Shown here piece by piece: positions 29,801 to 41,800 of a stretch of DNA of 64,000 nt. The position numbers and the translations under genes were made by a program. Source of the stretch: Branchiostoma lanceolatum (lineage: Eukaryota; Chordata; Leptocardii; Amphioxiformes; Branchiostomatidae). The number at the start of each line of letters is the position of its first letter. The first letter of the stretch is position 1. Where the stretch lies: assembly GCF_035083965.1 (NCBI RefSeq), contig NC_089724.1, forward strand, positions 16,176,410 through 16,240,409, written 5' to 3'. The notes beneath the pieces were generated by a model that ran no database searches, had not been told where the DNA came from, and saw only the letters and a program-made list of their open reading frames with translations.

Positions 29801-32800
29801 AATAGCACAAAGATATCAGAGGCTGAGCTGAGCGCATCGAATTTTTGACCGTTCTTCTACAGTCTACCTAAGTCTTATCAAGTGATATCATTGGTCAGGA
29901 ACCGTCCACCATCTCTGTTGAGCGATGGCTGATGTGCCCTGATGTACATGGCCTTCTTGAGTCCTCTAACGAAGTGTTTCCTTTGTTTTGTATCATTACA
30001 GACGCGCCGGACCTGGATGCGTACGACCCCTACAAGGCAGTACTCAAGTCTGACAAACTCAGTGAGTCTTACATTGCCTCCAATGTTAACGTTACCTCTC
30101 TATGTATATAATACGTTAACGTTGAACTTTGTATTTACAAGTCTTCACCGTGAAGGGCGGTAGAATCTAGCAGTGCTAATAAGTTGCATTTTCGTGACTA
30201 TTGTTCTACTTTTCGGCTCTCACACAGCAACAGCAATATTTGCAATAATGGTGATCGTACACAAGATAACAGTTACACAAGCAACAGGATACAGGTTGTG
30301 TAAACTTGCGGTTTCAGGTAGGGTCCAGTACCTTTCGTCAGTGACTAAGTCCTCAGCAGTCACTGGCGAAAGGTGCTGGATGCTACCTGAAATGCCTGAC
30401 CGTTTACAAAATCTATCCAGTTCTTATGTATCTTATTGCCTGGAGTAAAGTCCCGGTTACACATAGCCGAACATGGCCTCCCGACCTTCCCCCAACCATG
30501 GTTGTGACTGGTTAGGGATCACGGTCGGTTGTGGTTGGCGAGTGTTCAGCGTGGTAGGCTCCGAATGTTTTAAAATTTTGAAAACATTCGGCTGTGGACG
30601 GGAGGTCTGGAATGGGTAGGCTGGTGGTTGGGAGTAAGTCAGTAGTGGTCTGGGTGTGTTTGGGAGTCAAATTTGACTGGTCAGACTGCTCCCGACCTAC
30701 GACCAACCTCGGTTGGCTAGTGGTCGGGAGCCATGTTTGACTATGTGTAACCGGGGCTTGAGGTAACACGACCGTACATGCTGTTTCTATCAGGACCGGG
30801 GCCTGCCTGCCCGAGGACCCACTTCACGTGCAGCGACCTGTCCTGCGTGCTGGACGTGTTCAAGTGCGACGGGCGAAACGACTGTCCTGGTGGGGAGGAC
30901 GAGGAAGAATGTCGTATGTATGAAACCTTTATTTTAGGACCTGTAAGTCCCAAATCCGGTTTACATTAAGTTAAATTACCCTCGTAATCAAACACCGACC
31001 AGTAGCCATGGGAACCCGGCCTTTGGTCCTGCCGGGACGGTGCCTCGTTCATGTCATTAACTAGTCTCTACCAGACTAACTACGCCAGCTATAGGGAGAA
31101 TATTTGCCAGGGTTTCATTGGAAGGCGAAATGTGATCTTCACCGTGGACTGACTCTACTGGCTAATTGTTCCCTTTTCTGCCGAATTCTACGATTCATAC
31201 GCCCGTAAGAGGGCCTGGTGGAGGCTAGTCATTAACCTCGCCGTACAATCGGCGATTTGATTGGTTCTCGCTCTAAGCCTCCCCTCCCCTTGCGGTCGGC
31301 CTATGACAGATCAGTGAGACTATGAATGTAGTTCGATCCTTCTGTAGCCCCTTGTTTGTTTGTTTGTTTGTTTATTAGGAATCTCCATTAGTTACATTGA
31401 ACTATTCTTCCTGGAGTCCTCTACACACAATCGAATAAAATACATAACAACAAATTATACAGATAATGTTGATCAGACAACTAGCATAAATCAATCATTA
31501 ACGTTCTTAACCTTATCATATTATACAATACATTAAATTACTCATAACGTCAATCAATCAATTCATCATTATCCTCATTCAATTAACATAAACAGAAACA
31601 TTATTATCATATTATATCATACATGTACATAATATTATCATATATTGAATATTGTGGAGGTCAGAGGTCATGAAATATACGGATGTCCTATAGTCAAATT
31701 TACCACCATGAGCTGATAGGTGAGTTTTTATGTCTTTGAGTTTTTGTCCAGGACCAGATTTTTACTTTGAATGCACGTGGATTTGAGGATGTAATGTGAA
31801 TTGGTAGAGTGTTGTATGTTCTGATAGCTCTGTATAGGAAGGTTCGAGTAATGGCATTAGTTCTGGGTTTGGGTAGCAGGAATGCTCCTTTCTGTGCTAG
31901 TCTGGTGTTGTGAGAATGTGCGGTGTTAATTGTTTTTAAACGACTGAAAATGCATTTTGGCTGTTTTTCCTTTGCTACTTTATGGAATATGTTGATAGTG
32001 CCTGTGAAAAGTCTTTCTTTTACTGAGGGCCAGTTTAACTGATTATGTAGTACATCTAGGTTTGCGTCAAAACATGCACCTGTTGCCAGCCTAGCTGCTC
32101 TATTCTGGATAACTTGCAGTTTGTCTAGGTGGGTCTGAGGCGATGAGGACGTGAGTACTAAGCCGTAATCTAGGTGAGATAGGACCAAGGTCTGTATCAC
32201 AGTTTTCAACAGGTTGGTAGTGAAGTATTCCTTATATTTCCTAATTGAAGCAAGAGCTCCTGCCATCTTCATCTTTGTTTTGTTTACTTGTAGAGCCCAT
32301 GAGAGCTGCTGATCCACAGTGACACCTAGTAAGTCCGCCTGTTCCACCTGTGTAATGATTTTGCCCTCGATGGAAAGTTGTAGCTTCGGCTTCCTTTTTA
32401 GCCTATGTGGTGAACCCAAGATGATTGATTTTGTTTTGCCAATGTTGAGGATTAACTTGTTTGTCCTCACCCAATTCCATATCTTAGATAAGTCTGTCTG
32501 CAGCTTATTTTGTAATTCTGTAATGTCAGAAGCTGATGTGGATGGGGTGGAATCATCGGCATACATCACGACCACACTTTGGGTAGTTACCGTAGGCAGA
32601 TCGTTTGTGAAAATACAGAAGAGTAGGGGACCGAGGCAGCTGCCTTGGGGTACGCCACATTTTGTTTCAATGAATGAGGAGTAGCTTCCATTTACAAACA
32701 CGCATCCCCTTGTCGTTATGGTTCGTTTAAAAAGCAGCTGCCCGCTGTATTACAATGCTATTGGGAAACATGCAGTGCCGCAAAACCAGTACAGGCAGCC

Positions 32801-35800
32801 TCTGTTAAAATAAGATGAAGATGAATATTCTTCCTAATTACAAAGGACTACAGTAATCCTTCCAAGCTATCTTCAAAAGCTTCCTCTGTCCATGGTGCTG
32901 AAGAAGGGCTGTGTCCCTTCCAGCTGTTCTAATGGTGTTAGGTGGTCGAGACAAGTATAGGATGGTGGTAAAATCGGTCTGGTAAGCACTTTTTTACTCA
33001 CTGTGGGGAGGATGGACAGATAAATATGAAAATGGTACAAAAGTTACACTTCATTTACATTATATATATATAATGTAAATGAAGTGTAACTTTATATATA
33101 TACACACTAATGGAGTTTCTCTACACGTTAAGTCTTGCTTTCTTGAAATGCAGGTTGTGGGGTGGGTGCTTTAACACACTTGTAACATACTGTTTTTCTC
33201 TTGTTTTTGTTCATTTTGTAGCGTCTGCAGGCTGTGCTCAGTTCAGTTTTGAGTGTGACTCTCGAGGAAAGACGGAATGTGTGTCTCTGTCTTTTTTCTG
33301 TGACTTCAACTTGCAGTGTAGCAACCGCCGGGATGAACTACACTGTGGTAAGTTCAGCTTTCAAAGTTAAAAGTGATCACAACCATTGTTTGTCTACAGG
33401 TAAACAGTTGTAGGAATCATAATTCCTACAACATTCCTACAACATTCCTACAACATCTCTGCTTTAAAAACATGGGAGCTGGTATGATTTTGCTCATCTC
33501 CGTTTATATAGCCCTTGGGCAACATGGGCCAGTGCAGTATGGGGCTAGTTCATTAGTAGCAGAGTAGGTCCAACTTCATTACTCTTTCTAAAAAGTGTAG
33601 AGAACGCAGTATGTACCATGTCTTTGGTATGACCCAGTCGGGGTTGGAACCCCCGATTTTTCGTGGGGTCGTGTGGCGTAACGACAGGGTGTTTATCCCA
33701 GAACCCAGCGGTCCCGGGTTTGAGTCCCCTGACGCCACCGATGTTGTGTTCTTAGGAAAGATATTTAACACGAATTTTCTCACTCCATCCAAAAATGGGT
33801 ACCTACTAGGGGTGGGTACCGGTACATAAAATTCAGGTCCGGTCCAGGTCCAGGTCCAGGTCCAGAGGGTCAGGTCCAGGTCCGGACCTGTACCTGTACC
33901 TGATTATAGTAGTGTCGCAGTACATCATATTTTGGAGAACGAGACACACGTAAAAGTCTCCAAACGTCATGTCTGGAACGATATAATTTCTTAGGTTTGC
34001 AGTTTGTCTCAAAATTATAACTATACTCTCCTCGCCGTCTGTTTACTCATCCTTTAAGTGTTTCTAGATATGATTCACAGCTAACGTCTTCGAAAACGAC
34101 TCGTTAAATATGCTGTTTTATATTTTCTTAGACCAGTTATGTGGCCACCTGCTGGTAGCCTGGTACTATGAATTTTCTAATCGGTCCATAGGCCGGTCCA
34201 CTGATTTTTACGGACCGGTTTTTTTGGACCGGTCCATTAAGAAAAACCGGTTTTGTACCGGTACACGGTACCGGTACCCACCCCTAGTACCTACCTTAAG
34301 TTTGGTAAAAGGCGGTGGAAGAATAACAACTCACTGCTTATATGGCATCAAAAAGGCATTGCGATTGGGACTACCTTTACCCTATCAAGCTTACTGTATG
34401 CCCTCTGTTTGTGGCGCTGTTAAAACAAGTTATAAAAACTTGAATGCAGTGCCACATGGTCCTTGCCTGTCCAAAAAGCACCCAATGGCCAAAAAAACAC
34501 TTTCAGATTGCCAGGCGAACACCTGTCAAACAGCGTGTTATACTGCTGCAATATTTCTTTCCTACAGTCTATCCACCATGTGAAGATAACGAGAAGAGGT
34601 GCGGTTCTGAACAGTGTGTCCTGAAGTCCCAGGTCTGTGATGGCGTCCATCAGTGTTCGGACAGTTCGGATGAGCTCCGCTGTGGTAAGACTAACGTCGA
34701 CGTCTGCGTTTTTACCCTCTAATTCCAGGCGGCCCGTCGCTTGTATACGCGGGTATCTCATTGGATCCGAGGCACGTCGGCGACAGAACGATTTGACAGA
34801 GCGCCCAACGAGTGTCATCGATAAAAACGAATCTTTTTACGTGTTTTGTTGTCTTTTTATAGTCATACTTAACTTGTACATTTTGCATGATATTTCCATT
34901 ATGAAGTCAAGGGTAACACAAATCCAATTTAGGACGCCAACGTGCCGCAGCTTCTGTATACGTATCGCTTGTATGCCTGCCCTTCTCGCTGTGTCAGCAC
35001 TTGCCAGCCGTCATGATCACCAGCCAATCATGTCGCCGGTCAAGACGTGTCATGATTGGTTGGTAACATTCCCTCTAACAACATGGGGGGGAATGTCTGA
35101 TTGGCTGACGGCTGACCAGCGCTAACGCTGAGGAAAGGAAGGAACACAGGCCGGTAGGCCAGGGTTGTTGCCTGACATATACAAGCGGTGGGCCTCGCAT
35201 GAAAGGATGGCAAACACATCGTTCATATAAAATCTCATAGCGCGGCAGTAATGTTTAATTTCACACAAATAATATGTTCTCCTTCCGCCTGGCTAGACTT
35301 CTGCCCAAAAGGTTTCCAGTGTTTTGACGGGTCGTGCCTGAATATCGAGCGGTACTGCGATGGACAGATAGATTGCATGGGGTACATAGGGGAGGACGAA
35401 CCCTTCGACTGTGGTACGTTTGTTTGTTTGTTTGTTTGTTTGTTTGTTTGTTTGTTTAAAAGCTACATCATTTTTAATGTATTATAGACTTTTTAGTCTT
35501 CCTGAAGTCATTTTGTAATGCTAGATACAGACATAGATGTAATGTAGAACGACAATTTAACACATGACTCTACCTTCATCGATCTTCGAATAGAATTACA
35601 TTACATGCATCTGGTAAGTATTCTCTTCAAGCAGCAACAGTTCAGAGCTTTAAGGGAGTGGCTACTATTTGTGTCATCAATTTTTGTTACAGTCATTCTG
35701 AGACACTCGTGTTCTATCGACAGACCTGTAAAGCAATCCACATTAGTCTGTTCCGCCTTGATGCTAAATCCGTCAACTAGTGATTTCAAAGTCTTGTTTA

Positions 35801-38800
35801 TTTTGTTCCATATAGATTACAAAGACCCAACTTTCACGTGCCCAGAAGAAGGACAGGTCCGCTGTAAGAACGGGGTATGCGCGAACCCGAACGACACCTG
35901 TATCTTCAACAAGGACAACGAGGGGATCATGATAGGGTGTCGGGATCTTACCCACCTCAGGCCATGCTGTGAGTCAAACGTGGACGTTTTTCTCTTTATT
36001 TGAAGCTGTACGTCATGTACGTGTGGAATGTTAGTGCTGGATACTGTAGGTTTTATTCAAAGTGCATCAGTTGACTCGATGTAGACTTAACTCCCTAGGA
36101 GGCTATCAGAGCAATGTCATATGTTCAGACAACAACAATGTAAAGCTCGGAGGTTCGGTAGACAGAATGGCAACATTGTAAGGGAAAAAACACTGGCAAA
36201 ATGGAGTCGACAATTGAAGGAAATATGATATGCATATAGCTTCGGTGTCTCAGGCATGCATTATGATACATTAGAAGACGGACCTTACATCTAAACTGCA
36301 CTAATAGAATGCATTAGAAGAGTTTTTAGAATATTTTCAACTCTAGTACAACCTCATAAGCTTCGCCCCTGAGGCGTTGCCAGAAGAAGCTTATTATATC
36401 TCTTTCTTTTTGGGAGGGCAGCAAAAGAGTTTGTGTGTCCGATAAACCACCTGCAGTGCAACCTGGGATACTGCATCCCGCAGCACATGAGGTGTGACGG
36501 GAAGATGGACTGTTCCACCGGGGAGGATGAGGAGAACTGTGGTAAGGAAGGAAGGAAGGAAGGAAGGATGGATGGATGGATGGATAGAACGAATGAATGA
36601 ACTAACGAATTAACTAACATGATATGAAGGCGTTCAGTTGTAGGTTATGTAGTAGCCTGTATTTCTATAGCTTCCCAGTTCTCACTAAATCAAACAACAC
36701 AACACGCACACACACACACACACACATAACGTTATATCATCATCGTCATCATCATCATGACACGCGCGCGCACACACACACATCATCACACACACACACA
36801 CACGCACACACACACCTTTGGGTTTGTATTGATAGTTATTGATCTGTTGCTTTGGTGTGACAGAAAGTTACGAGTGCCCAGGTGCCCACCGCTGCAACAG
36901 TTTCGGCAGCTGCACTCCCATGAAGAACCGCTGTGATGGCATCAGACAGTGCCCACGTGGGGATGATGAGTTCAACTGCGGTAAGGCTTAGCAAACATGA
37001 CTGTTTGTTTATATATTTGTTTGTTTATTTATTTTGCAGTGCAGAGCCAGTATTCCGTCACGTGTCGTAAGACATCGATTCTGCATCTGTGTAGGTACAA
37101 TCTGTGACACAAAAGACCAGTACCCCAGGACTTGCTTTTTGGACGCTTCAACGGAAAAAGATTAAACAGATAGAAAGATGAATTGAATTCTTAATCTAAG
37201 AGGATTGAAATGGTGATAGTTACAGTGTTTGTTGACTGTGAAAGGTTTCTCATGATGTGCATGAACTCAGGGTGCATGTTTACCCTTAAGTATTTTGCCC
37301 TACCAGGTATCGATTGCCCTAATGGCTGCAACTGTGAGGGGCTGGCTTTCCTTTGTGCAAACAACAAGTTTGACGTAACACTGGATAAACTGACCAAACA
37401 ACTTCGAAAACTGTGAGTGTTTCACTCAGTGCTTGATACGTATAAACTCTTTAATTGTATGGGTCCTTTATATTCATCCTAGGTTGTCTATGTAGCTAGT
37501 TGATTTATGATAAGTGTGATGACCAATGATGTGTTGTTAAAGTGATGCAAGTAATGCCCAACTGTTGGTTGGTTGACTAGTTGATTTGATAAGCATATTG
37601 ACCAATGATGTGTTGTTATAGTGATGCAAACGACTCCCGACTGTTGGTTGATTGTCTAGTTAATTTGATAAGCGTATCAAACAATGATGTAAGTAACCCC
37701 CAACTGTTGGTTGGTTGGTTGGTTGGTTGGTTTGATTACAAGTGACCAATGGCGTGTTGTTACAGTGATGCAAGTAACGCTGACTGTTAGCTGGTTGTCT
37801 AGTTAATTTGATTACAAGTGTATGGACCAATGAGGTGTTGTAACAATGATGCAAGTAACCCCCAACTGTTGGTTGGTTGGTTAATTTGATTACAAGTGAC
37901 CAGTGATGTGTTGTTGCAGGGATGCAAGTAACGCCCGACTGATGGAGATCGAACTGGCGGTTAAGAATGACGTTAACGGAACGGCACTGCAGAACGAAAC
38001 CCTGTTAGACCTGTCCAACTTCAAGTTGTTAGGCGAACTGTAAGTCTGTTTTAGTCATATAACAATTCCACACAATGTGACACATACTCTGACATGGTAG
38101 TTATCTAGTTAGCTTGCTCCATAACCAATTGTCCTTATCATGCGCAAGCAACCATGCATATCTCCACAACAATGATATTTGGACACCGTCCGCCCTTTGG
38201 ATAAGTCCCGTTAATACCAACAGATTTCGATAATCAGTTATTAATAGTAAACAGTTCAATACTAACAGTGCTACAAATGTTTAAAGACGTTTCTTATTCT
38301 AAAGCTACAAAATCGTGAATGAATAAATGGTCAGGTCTTTATGTGAAAAGTGCTGTATGTTTTTAAAGAATTTGACGTGTCTGTGATGTAGTGCTGTGTA
38401 CCTTAACTCATGTTCAGGTTCAGGTCTGTATTCAAGTCCGGAGGATCAGGTTCAGGTCTGGACTTATAAGTCCGAACCTGCACCCATGGCGTATGTGTGT
38501 TAGAAATACGTTTTTCGGTTACATGTAAAATTTCATGTTGGCATTAATTTTACATGTAATTTGAAATATATACATGCAAAACTATATGCAGTCAGTGGTA
38601 AACATAAAAGCTCAGTAATAAACACATCAACAGCAATGTTTTCGTCTTTTTTATGGCACAAATTTCACGATCTATGGAAGGTTTTAGATGGTTTAGAACA
38701 TACGGGAGAGTATAAGCGAGATATATTTTTTGCAAGTCCGGACTTGGATCCCGACGTTTAATTACTTGAACCTAAACGTTTTTACAAGTCCAGTCCAGTT

Positions 38801-41800
38801 CAGGTCCGGGATTTAGGTACGCAGCACTACTGTAATGTGTCACTTTGTTTTGCAGCATCTTGAGGAACACGAGTTTGCACTACATCGGCAACAGCACACT
38901 GGAGGCACTGGCCAACCTGTACTATCTGTGAGTTCTCCGTTAAACTCTACAACATCTACAACACGTTTCATGACAATCCATCCATAGCTTATTGGGTTAT
39001 GTTGCTAAACTACAAGCAAATATACATCCAAACGCTACCGAATACACAACCTTCTTGGCGAGGGTAATAGAGGGAAGGGTTAAAATTGATTTTCAGAAAA
39101 TCTCAATAAAGAAATCCACGAAGAAGAACTAAGATGTAAATTATTTCATAGTACGATAGCACTGACAGTCATCGTATGTTAAGGGAAAGACATTGATGTT
39201 TTTCTCCTTTACAGAATAAAAGATTTCCACACTTCTAATTATGACATGAAATTTTTTTGCTAACTTTCACTGAAGATCATGGCCAATTTATTCAAGAGAT
39301 GAACCAACAAGAATTGTGGGGAATATTGATTATTTGTCTGTCAATCGAAGAAAACGTTTCATTGCTAACTTGAGGAAAGCACAATATTTTGAACATAAAA
39401 AAGTTAACCGTGAACAGAAACGAAAGATGATAACGTCCTCTTGATCTAAAAGGAAAATTTGCCATGATGGTTTTAAACACTAGCTCTGTTACCTTGATAC
39501 ACTGTAGACAATAAATATATACGTATTTGTTATTTTGCAGTGATCTTAGCTTCAACGAGATTAGTACTCTCGAGGGACAACCTTTCAAGTACCTCCGAAG
39601 GCTAGAATTTCTGTACGTATCGGGAACCCGAAATCTAATTTTCCATTCCTACCGTCTTCCAAGTTTCCTATCTAGATGATACGGTTACTATATTGACATC
39701 AATGACGTCTCAATAAAGCTAAAATTCAATCAAATATTTTGAATGAAAAATGGTTGGTACATTTCAATTGACAGGTTTTGTACTCGAGTTCCTTGTTAAA
39801 GTTGAAAAATAAATCCTACCTGAATACTTCATTTAAAGCTTTGATTTTTTTGGTGTTATTTATGTTACAGTATAGTATGAATTGATTATTCTGTAAAGAT
39901 CAACATTGTTGCAATAACGAAGCTGTTTTGATGGTGCATAATTAAAATGGGAGTCCCGTGTTCGAGGGGATGCCTCAAGCACGTTAGAACAGCCTCATTA
40001 CTCAGTTGGGTACCTACTAACGTTAGCTGTAATAATACAAAAAGGTGAATGATAATGATACTCGTGCTCATCCTGCAGGGACCTGAGTGCCAATAAGATC
40101 TTCAGTGTGGATAACGGTGCCTTCATGCTCGCACCGGATCCATCAGATCCAACCGCAACTTCAAAACTGGTCAACCTGTGAGTTGACTCTGAATTTTTGC
40201 TGTTTGTAATCATGTTCAAAGTGGTATTGTGACCTCTTTCATACTCTTGATATACTGTGTGACCTTTTCTAGGGCAAATATGTAATGTTATGCACCTTTC
40301 TGTCCGTTAAAATGTTTGAATCAAAATGTTAACGGCTGAAAATATGTAAAAAGGTACTATTGTAGAATCTGACCGATCAAAACATCAAAACAATATCACT
40401 GGTTTTGCTCATTTTTCTACATCATAAGTTGAATCTACCTTATTGACGCTCCACAGCGTATGAATGCGGCTTTGTTGCGTCATGAGGGCGTCTTGAAATA
40501 TGGGGTGCTTCGTGAGGCTTGTATTCGCGTTATCCAACGTTAATGCTGGAAATGTGGAAAAACGACGCTAATATGTTTTAAAGAATTAGTTGCAGATGTC
40601 AATTTGAATGGTGAATTTTAAATTCAATTTTTTTCAATACGTACCTTTAAGATATCTCAGTACACTACAACCGATATTTATCTCATTGGTATTGGTATTT
40701 AGAATGAGAGATACCTCTTTAAAAAAACTAACACTAACACGAAGATTGAAATACATATCATCAAGGAGGTTAAATATACATTCAACCTCCTTGATATCAT
40801 CAATCTCTTGTCTAAATTCTAGGCGTCTCCAAGACAACCAGATCACCGAATTCGGCCCAGGCATGTTTGACGGCCTGACGGAGCTCAGCGAGTTGTAAGT
40901 ACAACAGCGTTCATGTTTGACATGTGTTTCTTTGGATAATATTTTGCAACATGGTATAAAGTAGTGTTTCAAGTGTACGTTGTCTACATTTCCGTTTTTT
41001 ATTGATCTCTCTCAAAAGTTTCTTTTTTGAAACTCATCAATTTCAATCAGCTTCCATATAGGAGATTTTGTTAAAGATCAAGCTATTCAGAAGCTGCCAA
41101 CTGAGTAAAACGTAATGTTTATCTTTCTATAGAAGGATACTAAGGTATCTACAGTTGATAGGTAGCTCGCCGATTTCAGTTCAACTGAAAAGAAGAATGT
41201 TACATTCAAAAAAACTTTTTCCCTGTTTACAAGTTTACAACAGGTCGGTATCCAATTTTCTCCGTTATTTGACCTGTAATCCCTCTTTCATTCATTGTAG
41301 GCACAGTGACAGCTACCTGTTCATCTGTGTGGCTCTCACTCAGACGAAACAACTCGACACGTTCAGCCCTCAACCCAACGAGTTGTCCTCCTGCGAGGAC
41401 CTCATCGCCCGCCAGGGCCTGCGCGTGGTCATGTGGACCTTCGCTAGCTTCGCCATTCTCGGCAACGGTTACGTCATCATTCGGCGTATCATAGCCGAGC
41501 GGGATCAGTCCCTCGGAAAGAGCCGAGTCCAAAACATTCTTGTCCTGAACCTTGGCATCGCCGATTTCTTGATGGGCGTCTATCAGATGATCATTGCGTC
41601 TGTTGACGAGTATTATCGCAACGTGTACATCTGGAATGACGAGAAGTGGCGCGCCAGTTGGCTGTGCGAGTTCGCTGGCTTCGTCTTCGTGGTGTCCAGC
41701 GAGGTGTCGGTTTGTTCTCTCGTCCTCATCACGGTTGATCGTTTCATCTCCGTTGTGTTTCCTTTCAAAACGGAGTGGAAGATTAACGTGAACCAGGCGT

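Larger units (their letters stand above)
30794..36980 (+). other. Seven LDL-receptor class A modules of the LGR gene
   Basis: One exon each, all in phase 1-1: 30794-30913, 33222-33347, 34568-34684, 35297-35413, 35816-35968, 36422-36541, 36864-36980. Modules 1, 3, 4, 6 and 7 keep the calcium-site pattern (for example CDGVHQCSDSSDELRC). Module 2 has CDFNLQCSNRRDELHC, with part of the acidic cage lost. Module 5 (CIFNKDNEGIMIGCRD) lacks the SDE motif. Identical exon phases fit growth by exon duplication. In relaxin receptors the LDLa module is needed for activation. Confidence 0.9.
37307..40894 (+). other. LRRNT and leucine-rich repeats of the LGR gene
   Basis: Exon 37307-37412 is a Cys-rich N-cap (IDCPNGCNCEGLAFLC). 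Exons 37920, 38856, 39541, 40079 and 40823 follow, all phase 2-2. Most are 72 nt, i.e. one 24-residue LRR each, with LDLSFNEIST- and LRLQDNQITEF-type cores. One exon (40079-40177) has a nine-residue insertion rich in Pro/Asp. The one-exon-per-LRR arrangement is typical of LGR genes. Confidence 0.88.

Noticed and set aside
35414..35457. GTTT run considered as a LINE tail
   Set aside because: No LINE body is attached on either side; best treated as a plain microsatellite.
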